From Pascua guehoae (Eukaryota; Basidiomycota; Tremellomycetes; Trichosporonales; Trichosporonaceae), in contig BCJX01000006.1 in the NCBI GenBank assembly GCA_001600415.1, positions 1,796,364 to 1,860,363 on the forward strand: 64,000 nucleotides of DNA, written 5' to 3'. The stretch's first letter is position 1, and each line of letters begins with the position of its first letter. The position numbers and the translations under genes are program-made. Below the pieces are notes generated by a model, which searched no databases, had not been told where the DNA came from, and worked only from the letters and a program-made list of their open reading frames with translations. Shown one piece after another: positions 11,204 through 22,329 of the stretch.

Positions 11204-11644
11204 ATGACAGCTGGCACTTGCGACCCTTGCCCGGCCCCCATCCCAGCCAACATCGAGTTACCCCCTTCCACGCCAACAGAGACCGGCCCACCGCGCCTCG
11301 GACCGTTTCGCCCCCTTGTCCGCATCCTCTACCGCCTCAGCGCATTCTTCGTCCCGCCCCCAGAGTACACGCTCTCGCACGGCGCACGAGAGCGGGTGGT
11401 AGAGTTCGGCGTCGGCTTCGTGTCACACTGGGACACGCCACCAACCTACTCCCACGAGCGGTCGCCTCCGGCGTACTCGCCCTTCTCGTTCGTGTGGATC
11501 CACGACGGACCCTCGGGGACGAGAGAGGTGTGCCTTCCGCCCATCCCTGTGGAGCGTATTCGAGGGCCGTGGGATAGCGCCGAGGCGTGGGATGAGTATA
11601 AGGCCTGGCGGCCATGGCTCGTCGAAGGCGGTACAGTTCGGTAG
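11204..11644 (+). CDS. Small triple-PPxY protein (PPxY cluster, gene 3)
   Basis: Unrecognised single-exon protein of 146 residues. It aligns with the 9426 protein across its middle: a hydrophobic/basic stretch (RILYRLSAFF), PPPEY, ARERVVEFGV, then PPTY, five residues, and PPAYSP. Unlike the 9426 protein, it continues for about 50 residues with an aromatic and acidic tail (FVWIHDG, WDSAEAWDEYKAWRPW). The start ATG sits in the context CGCAATGAC after a C-rich leader. No membrane segment or known domain is seen. The repeated PPxY array points to binding of WW-domain proteins; the partner is not known. Confidence 0.6.
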   Translation: MTAGTCDPCPAPIPANIELPPSTPTETGPPRLGPFRPLVRILYRLSAFFVPPPEYTLSHGARERVVEFGVGFVSHWDTPPTYSHERSPPAYSPFSFVWIHDGPSGTREVCLPPIPVERIRGPWDSAEAWDEYKAWRPWLVEGGTVR

Positions 11645-13404
11645 GCTGCAGGGTACCGACCTGCCGTTTGCACGGGAGTCAGGACGATTATGCCATGCGA
11701 CACGAGCGGAAGGGACAGTACGTGGTGGCTGCCAGAGTGGCGAGGTTGTCCATCTTGTTGTTTCTCAGACGACAAGAGTTGTACCCAAGTGGACCACGTT
11801 TGTACCGTATTGTGTGTACCTGGTACACTCTCCTAGAGCCTGTCGATATCATGGCTGACCTCGCAGACGTGTCCACGATGCCATGTATGTTGTACCAGTA
11901 CATTCACTCGTTCCTGAGGTGGTTTGCAAGTCGCGACGTCAGTTGTCGTGTCGTGCACATGATCCATTCACAAGGCCAGTGCCTGCCAGTGACGTCCATT
12001 TACAAGTGCAGTGCCTGCTGCCGACCAGTGACGTCCATCCCACCATGCTGTGCCTGCCATGCCTGCCGTGCCTGCTTGCGACTGCGGAGAGTCCAACGTC
12101 CATTTGTGCGTCTGTCGTCTGTGCGAGTGGCCTGTTGAATAATTGCCTCAAGTGTGTCTCCTCTGCAAACTCTGCACAGGCTCAAGAGCTTGCAAGAGCT
12201 TGCATGCCTCGGCATCTCTCCGCCATTCTCGGTTCTTCCAACACCTCTGCTGGCGACAAGGCCGTCGTGCACCGCGGCCCCTCGGTATCTACCTTGAAGA
12301 TCTTCTAGTTGCGCCTTTGGCAGTTGGGGCCAGCCACGGGCCTTTGACAGGCACGGCCAGGCCCTGCATTCCCATTGCGTCAGTGAGTCGGTGCTCGTCA
12401 CCAGGTAAGTCACTAGCAAGTGATGCGCACATGCTGCGTTGCATTGTGTGTATGTCTGTGCCTCTCTCTGTACGAGTCTACAGCTGCATCCGAGGATCTG
12501 CGAGTCGCACCCAGACAGGCACCTGCCAGGCCCGCATTCCCGCATTCCGGTTCGGTCATTGTCCCAAGGCACCCACTCTTTGCCCTCGTGCAGAGAATAC
12601 CGATGTCCTCGGCAAGACCGCTTGCGGTAGAAGCATGAAGCCCAGTCGGGTTTTCCATTCTCTGACTGACATTTGGTTTCATCCTTTACACCTCTGTGGT
12701 ACGCATTCGTCTTCTATTTTGAGAACACTGCGACACCGGCCACGCCCGACGGACCCGTATGTGGGTGAGCACAAGACCATACCAAATGGTTAACATAGGA
12801 ACCATGCCAAATGAACAAACCCATACCACCAAACGTTGGTACCGACCCAGCCGACAGGTCAACGTGACCACCTTGTGGCATTGAACAATGGCCGAATGGT
12901 CACCACCCACCTACACCTCCCGTCATGTGGATCCACAGGCTTCCATGACGAAATGTGCGGGATTTTGTTACAACTGCCATTCGTATTCGTCAACAACCAA
13001 GAAACGCACTTGTGGCGCCGCCGCCGCATGCCGCGCCACGCCGTTCATTGACATATAAACTGACAGACTCACGTTGAGCGCAGAGTGTCTTACAGCTCAC
13101 CACCCCATCGTCACTTGTCGTCTCACCACCACTGTTACCTTTGTCTAGCTTTTACTATCTATTACCATCCCAACTGCTATCGAGACTACTGTCGTGCTCT
13201 ATAGTCTGCCACACTCGGCACCACCTGTTGTTTATTACTTTGTTCGCTCCTGTGGGCTCAACCAGTCCCCAACCTCCTCTGTACGCCCGCTGGAACGATC
13301 CCACTCTAATGGCAGTCCCGGGACTCTGCCTCGCACTGTGCAGCATATTGCCACCCCCTCCTCCAACGATCATTGGCAATCGCGATATACTCTACACGCC
13401 CGCC
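11645..13404. other. intergenic with promoter of the 13405 gene
   Basis: No convincing gene. Local direct repeats occur near 11990-12050 (GTGACGTCCAT twice). A TATA box lies at 13054-13059, and a C/T-rich leader follows. Confidence 0.45.
13054..13059 (+). promoter_or_regulatory. TATA box upstream of the 13405 gene
   Basis: TATAAA lies about 350 nt before the chosen start codon and is followed by a pyrimidine-rich stretch, as in the other leaders of this cluster. Confidence 0.4.
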
Positions 13405-14019
13405 ATGTCCAAGACAACTAATGGGACGGGAGACTCGCTCCCTCCTCCTCTGCGCCCCTTTGCGCGCCTCGCGCGCCGTTTCCGCTCGCGGTTCATCGAC
13501 CCCAGCCCGCCGCGCTACCGCGCGGTCCCGGGCTCGTTTGAGGTGCTCGTCGAGGTCGGGACCCTTGCGCCGCTTCCACCGTTTTTCGCGCCGCCGTCGT
13601 CCCCCGACCTCCGCCCACTCGACGACCCTTCTTCTCCTGTACCACCCTCCCTCCCGCCCCTCACACCCGTGGACGAGGGCACATCCTCCCAAGAGCCCCC
13701 ACCTGCGCCTCCCCCTACGCTCTCGTCCAACCTCTCGTCGGCGTCCCTTGAATCTTTCGCCTCGCTGGAAAGGCCAGGCCCTCCCCCACCGTACAACCCC
13801 CACTTGTCGCCGCCCGCTTACGTTGCCTCCCCACCCTCGGGCCACTTTTGCCGCTCGCATTTTCCGCGCTCGCCATTTCCCCGAGAGCGGTCACAACCCA
13901 CATGGCCTGTCGTCGCGTTTGCCCTCCCGACGTCCCGTGCCGCAAGGCGCGCACGGCACGAGGTAAGGGTGCCCACGGGGCGGCGAGGAAGTTTGCCCAG
14001 GTCGGCCACGTCCCAGTAA
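13405..14019 (+). CDS. Triple-PPxY protein (PPxY cluster, gene 4)
   Basis: Unrecognised protein of 204 residues. The start MSKTTNG was chosen by comparison; the frame is open further upstream but reads as non-coding leader. The N-terminal part (RPFARLARRFRSRF, PSPPRY, SFEVLVEVG) matches the first half of the 9426/11204 block. A Ser/Pro-rich insert of about 90 residues follows, then PPPY, five residues, and PPAY. So all three PPxY sites are kept but the first is moved away. Near the end, a possible 38-nt intron at 13963-14000 (GTAAGG to CCCAG, no clear branch) would give an alternative ending with a stop at 14025-14027. The function is unknown; a WW-domain ligand is inferred. Confidence 0.6.
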   Translation: MSKTTNGTGDSLPPPLRPFARLARRFRSRFIDPSPPRYRAVPGSFEVLVEVGTLAPLPPFFAPPSSPDLRPLDDPSSPVPPSLPPLTPVDEGTSSQEPPPAPPPTLSSNLSSASLESFASLERPGPPPPYNPHLSPPAYVASPPSGHFCRSHFPRSPFPRERSQPTWPVVAFALPTSRAARRARHEVRVPTGRRGSLPRSATSQ

Positions 14020-17000
14020 CGCCTTGAAGTCGACGTACGAACCTACAAATACAAGTTGATGAGTAGTGCACCCTCCCCAGGGTACACATCTTTGACAACG
14101 ACAGCAATTACGAGAGATGGATATCTTATCTTTGGGCCTTCCCCCCACCTTATAACGTCCTTACGAGTGCTCGAGTTTGTGTCCATCCCATTGTCCATGT
14201 ATAGTAGTGTGTTATTAGCTGTAAAATAGTGTAAAATTAGATGTACAGTACCATAAAGTGTACGATAGCCTGTACAGTAGTGTATGATCGTAGTGCTCTC
14301 CGTCATGAACCCGAAAATATGTTGTCAACGGCCACTGTGAGCTCGGCAGGCTCTGTCTTCGACAGAATAAGCCGTAAACCGGAGTGCGTCGGGACGGAGC
14401 GTACAGTACCAGTGCGACCAGAACGTATTGAGGCAGTCACCAGTCATATTGAGTTCGGAGGCGCGCACAGCTCCTTTCTAGGGCTCCATACTGGAAATGC
14501 AGGATAAAACTTGCAAGAAGTGTTATCAAGGGTTACATGCTGCCACATACAGTATCATGCCATTGGGTGGATCCAGAGACAGTCCATGCGCAGTCTCGCA
14601 TGCACCCAAGCTTGGGATGGCAGTCTCAATACGTTCGGATTATACCTGTATGAGGCGGGTACCCTGCTTGATCTTGTCCGTTTCTTGGATCTCGCGTGCG
14701 CACCCTCCGCATACTTACTCTGCGCACAGTTGAGGGAGCGAGCATCTTGGTATAAATGGGCTGTGGTGACCCTTGTGGCTTGGATCAACCCGACAACGAC
14801 AAAATGTCCCTCTTAATGACACTTCCTGTATGTTACGTCCTTGTGTGGGGCCATGGAAAGACATTGTGGGCACAACTGACTCTATGTGGCAGTCTCCATA
14901 TTTTCCGAACGTATCGGTGCGTGGGGTGGACGTAGGTCATGTGCTCATCCATCTCCATATTCTCAATGTCGAGGGCCACATCCACGTCACACACGAGCGT
15001 GAGGCCGGTGGCATTGGGAGCAGCTGCGTTCGTTGACAAAGCGGGAGATACTGGGTCTGACTGAATGTTGGAGGTCGACGACGGGGTTGATGACGGAGTT
15101 TGTGACCCCTACCATGATGCAGTCGAATGGGTGGGATCGTCATCGACATATGCCAAGGGTACATCCTCGTATGCGACTCGGAGACTGTAGAGATTAGGAA
15201 GGGACGCGAATGCCAAGCCCAAGTCCTACAGAGGCCAGTGGGGCGACTGTCATGCGCGTCTTCCTGTCAGCCCCAGAGACACAGGAATGCTAGACGGGGG
15301 TTTAACTTACGTATTACGACCGCGAGGTCCAACGGGTCAGTTTGAGGAATAGTTGTGTCGAGCTCCACAGAAGTAAGATCATGAGGCCATGCCACCCATG
15401 CATCCGAAAAGAAACGAGAATGCCCATGAGAGAGTAACTGGGGGCATTCCCATGATGAACATGACTGATTTTGCGGCCCAAGAGCAGCATGATGCCAATG
15501 TGCTTGTCGCAGGACGGCGTTGTCCGACGATGGTCGCAGCAGCCGGTTTCTCATGATGAATTGCACGGTCGGGGAGGAGCCCCAACACTGCGTGACAACC
15601 TGATCGGTGGGAACAGGATCTGCGCCGCGGCGATCCCCAAACGTACCGTGGGGTAGGGGTAGCGTGGTCTCTGTTATGGTTATTAGCGCTGACCCCAGAT
15701 TGTTATCGTTACCGAAACCCGACCCAAGATCAAGCAGAGCTGCCCCGAGGAGGCAATCTCTCCTGGTCGCGTAGTCGAGCTAGGTGATGATTGACAACGA
15801 TGTCACGCCATTCGGCAGCCACCAAGATTGAGGGTTGCGTTTGGGTAAGGAGCAGAAAAAGTGTAAGCAGTTGGCAACCAACCTAAAATCCATGTTGGGT
15901 AGAGACGCGAGGCACATTACCAGCTTTGGAGCTCGTGACCAGGCACTTGTGCCACAAAGCGTGACATCCATACTCGGTACGATATCGGCAGTCGTGAATG
16001 ATCCTTATCCAAGCGGCCGCCGACGCCGTCAAAGATACGGATGCGGCCGTGACCCCATACGCACGTGTGGTCAAACGCATCCGTAGCGCCAGCGCTCGAA
16101 TGCCACATGACAAGTTCAGGAGCGAGCGAAGGTGCGTGGATGATCGGGTGCGCTTCAGCTCGGCAACACGCACGCCTCTTGGTGGGGACGACTCTACGGC
16201 CTCCCCTGGAGTGGCGCGCCTGCAATCTGTGGGTCGTTGTCGATCATGCCAGCGGCTACATCTGTTGGGTCAGGTGTCGAGGTGTTGCGGGAAGGTGGTT
16301 TATACTTTGGTAACGCTTTAAACGTGGATTAGGCTACTCTCTAACGTACACGCCATTGAATGGGATGGGCTTTTACGGTGCCACTAACGGGCTATCGGAT
16401 CGGTGCAGTGGTTCTTTGGTCGAACACCAGGGGCTGAACTTGAACCATCCTCTTTCTTTGGCGCGTATGGCCGCATCGCATCGAAGTGCAGTGCATCGCA
16501 TCGCATCGCCTCGCCTCTAACGGCCGCGGCAAAGGCTGCGGCGGGCCGGCGCCCGGCACTAACCAAAACGCAGCCAGAGTGGCAGCGCCGGCCAGTCGGT
16601 CCGCGCGTTGCTCGGTGAGCTAAAGTTGCCAGCATTGCGACGCCGGCCCCCTGCTACGTTTGCTAGGGTCCACACCACGCTATGGTAGATTGCTGGCGCG
16701 CGTGGCGTGGCGTGGGCGTACTTTTTTTCCATCATGCTTCACTATGGCGCGTCCGGGGGTGGGGGTCCAAGGTGGGCGGCATGCATGGAAGCAGAGCGGG
16801 ACCAGCTTGGGGTTTCTGTCCTGGTCCTGAAACGTGGGAGGGAGTCTAGAATGGCTGAGAGCATCATCGGGAAGCAGGTGCCTGTAGTGCCTTTTTGGCG
16901 CACCGCTTGAACGGCATCCCAGCTGCCCGAACTTGGTAGGATCCAACTGGCACGACTGGCAAGAAGCCTGTGCATTTTGGGACGAGGCGCGGGAAAACCT

Positions 17001-18223
17001 GTGACCCCTCTGGTAGAGTCTGGTCCCATGTGGTTTGTGGCGTGGGGATGCATGCAGATAATGCAGAGGTTTTGCGCGGGGTCACCGGACTTTGCGTGTT
17101 GCGGGCCGGGGCTAGGGTTGGGGCCAAGATAAACTCTGGACAAAAGGTCTCAGTGAGGCAGGTGGCAGCGTGCCAACCGGGGTCGCAATGCTCAGGACCC
17201 TTGCAACCCTCCGGCCCGCATTGTACTTCTGTAACATTCTTACGAAAGTCGTAACGGCATCCATACCAACCCGCGTAGCCACCACCGACCGGTCTAGTGT
17301 GGACAAGGTGCGGATCCGGTACCTCTGGGATCCTTTTCGGTTGGTCTATTGCTGTTTCGGACCTGTCCAAGAACCTTTTTTTTTCTACTGCACTGTGCCT
17401 CGTACGTGGCGGTAGTGCCGGCTTCGGCTCACCCCACGTTGGTGTCTTAAGGGTGCCGAATCAACGGCTAACCGCCTCAGTACAGACGACGATAGGACGT
17501 GATGTGGCCGACAAAAAGGCCCAGTCTTAGGGTAGACAACGTAAGGTTTCTGGGTCGGCGCCACCAGCCACTAGGTCCTGGACAGACAACCCCGGTCGAC
17601 CCAGACGCAGACGGCTGAGCCAGTACCGTGCGCTGGTGGCAGTTGTGCGTCCAGGATGGGATGCGAGGCACGACAACGGTCACCCATTTTCCTGGACCAG
17701 AGACAATCAGCAGGCAAAAAGGCCAAAGGCCCAACAAGGACGGATACCAGTTGAAACGCTTGGGCAGTGCATTTTTCAGCAAACCTACTACAACAAGCAG
17801 GCATGAAGCCACGCTAGTCATGCTAGCAAGGGCACAAAGGCTGTGACCCGCATGGTCATGGGCCCGGGTTAGGTTAGCGACGCCGTAACACGGCGACGAG
17901 GCGCTGATCACCCTAGTTTGACACTGTGTAATGTTACCAGAGTGAGCAAGTCCTGGCTAGGTGAAGTTGAGGGTGGTCACGTCAAGCGCACGCAATGCCG
18001 CGCACCGCCTACGGCCCTCCCCACCAGTCGAAAGAGCAGTCTGTCCTGTCTAGACCAGATAGACTGAGTCCCCGCCCATCCATCCCCTCGGCCGGTGCAT
18101 TGGGACCCCTCTTCTGACAACCCCATCCCCACCTGACCAGTTTGCTAAAAGACCTCTATCGTCGTCTTGGCGCGCGTCCTTTTCCTCGTTCATTATTTCT
18201 CCATCCTTGTCCACCTCTTCACC
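14020..18223. other. 4.2-kb gene-poor stretch
   Basis: I find no supportable gene. It contains the second copy of the shared 3' element (14256-14280) and A/T-richer DNA near 14160-14300. Short frames show no splice-linked continuation. The right end (18100-18223) becomes C/T-rich ahead of the next gene. Confidence 0.45.
14256..14280 (+). repeat. Shared 3' flanking element, copy 2
   Basis: It matches 7311-7335 at 24 of 25 positions, on the same strand, 236 nt after the stop of the 13405 gene. Another TGTACAGTA lies just upstream, at about 14242-14250. Confidence 0.7.
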
Positions 18224-20191
18224 ATGACCAGGACGCGCATGGCTGTGATTATCGCCGCGGGGTGTGCGGGGTGTGCTCGTGCCGCCCCGGTAGCCGCTGC
18301 TGCTGCTACTGCCTTGACCGAGCGCGATTCCGCTGTGCGCCTCGTACGGAGGGGCAAGAATATCGCGGGGCCAGTAGCGGGGGTGCTTGTCCCCGTCGTG
18401 CTGATCGGTGTTGGCCTGTTGGCGTGGTTTGTCGTGCGGCGCCGGCGAAACGAACGCCAAGTGCGCATGACGCTGAAAAACGAGAGCGGCCCGCTCGACC
18501 TGAACCAGTCGGTTGTCGACCTGCCGCTCCCTCCGCCCGTCTCGAGCTCGCTGAGGCATCTCACGCACAGCCGGAACGGCAGTTCGGGAAGCGAAGCGAA
18601 CCCGCGCGCGTCGATAGAGTCGAGCTGGATCGGTCCACCCATCACGTTTGGGCCCGACGGCGAAGTAGACCTGGGTTCGGAAACGGGCCAGTCGACAGCG
18701 ACGCGCACAGGACCAGAGACGGCGCGGTCGCCAGAACCACCCGCCGAGGTTGTGCAGCCCGAGCGGCCCACGGCCGAGCTGTCTGAAAAGGAACTGATCC
18801 ACTTGGCCATGCAGCAGGCCATGCTCGCGCAGCCGCAGCCGTCGAGCCTCGCGTCGTCGTTTGTACCTCCTCCGCCGCAATCGTTCCCTCCTTCGTCTTT
18901 CCACCCTCACCCAACGGTCCCACCCTCATCATTCCGCCCCCCGCGGCAGCCAGCCGACGGTAACGGCATGTACACTATTTCGTCGGCGCACGCGTCCGCG
19001 ACTGCACTCAACGACACGCCGCCCCCGTACACTGTGCTCCGCGCCGAGGCCCTCGCGGCTGCCATGGGAGCGCCGCAGGGCACGTCGCGCCACACGAGTG
19101 CAGCGGGCACGCGCGCCGTGTCGTCCCAGAGCCTAGGCGTTGTATCGAGTAGCAGCATTACCGAGTCGCCCGTGTCGCCGTCCAACTGGCGCGACACGCT
19201 TATTGACCGCGGCAACACGAACCGCCACACGGGCTCGTACTTGGCAGAAAAGTCGTCGAGCGCGGTCCGCAACGACGCCCAAGCGCAAACTCATGTCCAT
19301 GTCCGTCCCGTATCTTCGGCGACGGTCGCGACGCTGGTCGCGAGCGTCGATTCGCACACCGAGCAAGCTCCCGGAGGCGACCAGGTGCCAGAGTACGACC
19401 TGCCCGTCGATGTGCCCGTCGACGTCGACCTCGAAGAACCTCTCCCGTTCGACCGACCCTCGGAACCCACGACCCCCACGTCCCCCACATCCACCATTGG
19501 GCCCGCCACACCACGCTCCCACCGCTCTCTATCATCAGCGCCCACATCCGCGCCCACATTGTCCCGGCCCCCCTCGCGCGTCCCCACCACACCATCTTCA
19601 CGCCCCCACTCGCGCGCCACGTCCCCGCGGCCCCTCCCCATCCCGCCCAGCCGCATGTCGTCCGTGTCCTCGATCCACACGCGCATGTCCTCCATGTCCT
19701 CGTTCTCAGACATAAAGGACACAAAGTCGGTCCCGACCATTAGCGAAAAACACACCCTCTCCCCGCTCGCAGAGACACACTCGCGCAACTCGACCGCGTC
19801 CTCGCCCAACGACGACGCACACGACATTGACGCCGACACCGACCGCAACACAACGCCCAAAACAGACTTTTCCCGCCCCGCCCTCGCAGTAACGACCGCC
19901 ACCCAGCCCACCGCCGCTTCCACTCCAGACAAACACCTCTCGGTCCCCAGCACCGTCCACCCGGGCGCGTCCACAGAGTCACTCGCAACCGTCGTCTCGG
20001 CAGTCATGGCCGTCAAGCAGACGGCCGTCGTCGTGCCCTTTGACGCGCCCGCCTCGGCGTCCGCCAGCGGCAGCACGAGGGGCCACGACGAGGTCGAGCC
20101 TGTGCCCGAGCCTGTGCCCGAGCCTGCTCCCGAGCCTGCTCCCCAATCAGACGCGTCCGAGGGTCCTCGCAACGTCGGTACTGCTCTCTAG
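18224..20191 (+). CDS. Single-pass membrane protein with long disordered tail
   Basis: Unrecognised single-exon protein of 655 residues. The start MTRTRMAVII gives a hydrophobic signal-like N-terminus (about residues 6-22). A short ectodomain of some 25 residues follows, then one membrane helix (about 47-71, IAGPVAGVLVPVVLIGVG) closed by four arginines, so the long C-terminal part should be cytosolic. That tail is low-complexity, rich in Ser, Thr and Pro, with a PPPYTVL motif near residue 266, many SP/TP sites, a Ser/Thr-Pro-rich stretch near 415-460, and a Val/Ala-Pro-Glu-Pro repeat close to the C-terminus. The layout resembles fungal plasma-membrane sensors or polarity proteins, but no family domain is visible. 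It is the last of the PPxY-bearing genes in this part of the window. Confidence 0.7.
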   Translation: MTRTRMAVIIAAGCAGCARAAPVAAAAATALTERDSAVRLVRRGKNIAGPVAGVLVPVVLIGVGLLAWFVVRRRRNERQVRMTLKNESGPLDLNQSVVDLPLPPPVSSSLRHLTHSRNGSSGSEANPRASIESSWIGPPITFGPDGEVDLGSETGQSTATRTGPETARSPEPPAEVVQPERPTAELSEKELIHLAMQQAMLAQPQPSSLASSFVPPPPQSFPPSSFHPHPTVPPSSFRPPRQPADGNGMYTISSAHASATALNDTPPPYTVLRAEALAAAMGAPQGTSRHTSAAGTRAVSSQSLGVVSSSSITESPVSPSNWRDTLIDRGNTNRHTGSYLAEKSSSAVRNDAQAQTHVHVRPVSSATVATLVASVDSHTEQAPGGDQVPEYDLPVDVPVDVDLEEPLPFDRPSEPTTPTSPTSTIGPATPRSHRSLSSAPTSAPTLSRPPSRVPTTPSSRPHSRATSPRPLPIPPSRMSSVSSIHTRMSSMSSFSDIKDTKSVPTISEKHTLSPLAETHSRNSTASSPNDDAHDIDADTDRNTTPKTDFSRPALAVTTATQPTAASTPDKHLSVPSTVHPGASTESLATVVSAVMAVKQTAVVVPFDAPASASASGSTRGHDEVEPVPEPVPEPAPEPAPQSDASEGPRNVGTAL

Positions 20192-21313
20192 ACTGGTCTG
20201 CCATCTTTTTTTTCAATTTTTTTTTATTGTAGTTTGGACCTTGTTCGATACTGTTTTATTTAGCGAACATTGCAGTAGTATATGGTGTATCACGTTCTGT
20301 TATCATGCATCACGTGTCCGTGCTTGCGCGTGTTCTCGGAGCAGTGCGTGGTGCTATCGGGCCGGTGTAGAAGCCACAGAGCCGTGTTTAGTGCGCCGAT
20401 GGACATGGGTTGGACACGTACGCCCCTGGGCTGTGCTCCACCTACCCCCTGCCCCTGGTTTGTCCCACGAGGTAGCATATGGGCTGATGGAGACTACCTT
20501 AGGGTCTAGCTTGATGCAGATGCGCGTCTCGCGAAACTGATCGAACCGCCTCCAACAGTGCACCCGGTTATTCATACTCTGAGGAGTGCGAAGACCGCGA
20601 GGAGTGACGACAACAAGTGGCTATTCGCGCTGACAGAGCTGACGACAACAAGTGCCTACCTGCTGTAGCACAGCATTACTCCAGCCGTGATCTAGACGCG
20701 CTCACGACGGCAATCTCAGGCGGCCCATTGACCATTTTCGGGGATAGCTGGAGTATGTGGATTGCAGGCTTTTGTCGTGGTAACCCATGGCGGTGAGTCA
20801 CCATGCCCAGCACCACACTCAACCGGGCTCGGCCACACTCAACCATCCTCAACCACATTCAACCAGCCTCAACACTCAACGACACTCAACAATGCCCAAC
20901 AACACGCAACCCCGCCTTCCTCCTCGGCTACATCTACGCCTCCAACAATGCTCGTGACCCACTCGGCAGCACCGGCGCACGCGGAGATCCCAACCTCCGC
21001 CCGACACCGCCCCGCGATCGTGACGTCGCCCACTGACGACGCCGCCTGGAGTACAGCACTGATTCTACCACCGGTGGAGTACACTGATTCTACAATCTTC
21101 GGGGCCACCGAATGAAGGTCAAGGCCATACGACGCATCGGCGGTGGGGCCGCGTGCGACGCCGTCCCCGTCCCAGCGACGCCTCGACACGATATATAGGC
21201 GCCGTTGCTACCACCCCTCAACTTGCATCTCACCTATCTTTACTTGCAACACCCCCCAACCTCCAGCGTCCAACCTACATCTCACCTCTTACCTATATCT
21301 ACGACTGCTCAAG
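20192..21313. other. intergenic with repeats and a promoter
   Basis: A T-run near 20207-20226 follows the stop codon and may be part of the 3' end. A CTCAACC-type simple repeat occupies about 20818-20895. A TATA box lies at 21192-21199. Confidence 0.45.
21192..21199 (+). promoter_or_regulatory. TATA box ahead of a small frame at 21314
   Basis: TATATAGG is followed by a pyrimidine-rich, G-poor leader of about 110 nt up to an ATG at 21314, the pattern seen at other promoters here. Confidence 0.45.
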
Positions 21314-21436
21314 ATGCCCGACATGGGAGACTGTGAGCCCCGGCGCGTGACGGCGCTGACGGCGCTCACTGCAGCGATCGGCGACAAGATCAAGGCCGGG
21401 TGGCATAGTGGGTCCCGAGTCCCGGGGGCGCGCTGA
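21314..21436 (+). CDS. Possible 40-residue protein or first exon
   Basis: A short frame (MPDMGDCEPRRVTALTALTA...) starts right after a convincing promoter and leader and ends at a TGA. It contains a duplicated TALTA segment and a basic C-terminus, with no recognisable domain. The promoter is better supported than the protein. The frame could be a small peptide gene, the first exon of a gene whose next exon I cannot place, or a decayed copy. Confidence 0.25.
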   Translation: MPDMGDCEPRRVTALTALTAAIGDKIKAGWHSGSRVPGAR

Positions 21437-21599
21437 CGGCAGTCTTCCATGGTGCGTTGAGAGTATGAGAGGCGTCGATGTCCCCAAGATGGTTAGGTTG
21501 GCGGCGCGGGGGTGGTTGGAGGGTGGATCATGCGTCGGTGGTGCAGTGTAATATACATTGCCACATGGTGAAGGTAGCTACGAGACGAGACCGAGACGA

Positions 21600-22260
21600 G
21601 ATAGGCTTCAGCCTTGCTCTCGCTCTAACTCTCAAGACTGGTGACATACATGCCCGCCGCCTACCTCTGGCCGTGCCGGCTAGTACAACTCCCCCACCTT
21701 CTACTCTGTGCCCCGTACCCTCTACCCCTCTGCATCCTCCCTCCGCTGCTACCCTCTGCCTAGCCTCTATCTCCCGTCCTCTACCTCCTATCCTCTGTCC
21801 CTCCCATCGGTCCCTCCCCCTCCAAACAACCTCCCCCAATCCCCACCCCGTCCGAAACCCTCCCACAATCACTCTTTCAAGGCGGGTAGAATATACACAT
21901 CCCTCCCGGTTATCTCAGGGTGTGCCGGGGGGATATAACTTCACCCCACCGTCTGCTTCTACCCTCTGCCTCCTAATTTTTTTTTCCTACCCTCTGCCTC
22001 GTGGCCTCTGACTCTCCCATTGCCCCTCGCGCTCTCAAGGGTGGTGCCATACACACGCCCGCTTCTACTCGGCCCATGCCGGCCAGTACAACTCTACCTC
22101 ACACTCTGCTTCTACCCTCTGCTTTTACCCTCTGCCTCCTATCATCTACCTCCTCCCTCTGCCCCAACCATCGGCCCCTCCCACCGGCCCCACCCTTTCC
22201 ACAACAACCTCCGTCCCCCAATCCATGACCCCTTCCACAACAACGTCCCTGCCCCAATCC
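21600..22260 (+). repeat. Imperfect direct duplication of a C/T-rich segment
   Basis: Roughly 21607-21860 and 22022-22250 share an ordered series of matches: CTCTCAAG, GGTG-CATACA, CTAGTACAACTC or CCAGTACAACTC, TACCCTCTGC, CCATCGG-CCCTCC and CCCCCAATCC. The copies have diverged by substitution and small gaps. The second copy runs into the poly-C tract. Confidence 0.55.
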
Positions 22261-22274
22261 CCGATCCCCGCCAT

Positions 22275-22275
<1 letters not shown>

Positions 22276-22307
<32 letters not shown>
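22276..22307 (+). repeat. 32-nt poly-C tract
   Basis: An uninterrupted run of 32 C. Its length is likely to be uncertain in the assembly. It probably lies inside an intron, since CTAACACCCCAG, a good branch and acceptor, follows at 22318-22329. Confidence 0.8.
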
Positions 22308-22309
<2 letters not shown>

Positions 22310-22329
22310 ACCCCCCGCTAACACCCCAG

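Noticed and set aside
16864..17370. 168-residue minus-strand frame with several Cys (CGPEGC, CDPGW)
   Set aside because: No signal peptide, promoter, splice support or paralogue was found; the Cys spacing alone is not enough to call a secreted protein.
14020..18223. Search for transposon relics in the 4.2-kb gene-poor stretch
   Set aside because: No terminal repeats, target-site duplications or transposase-like frames could be recognised by eye.
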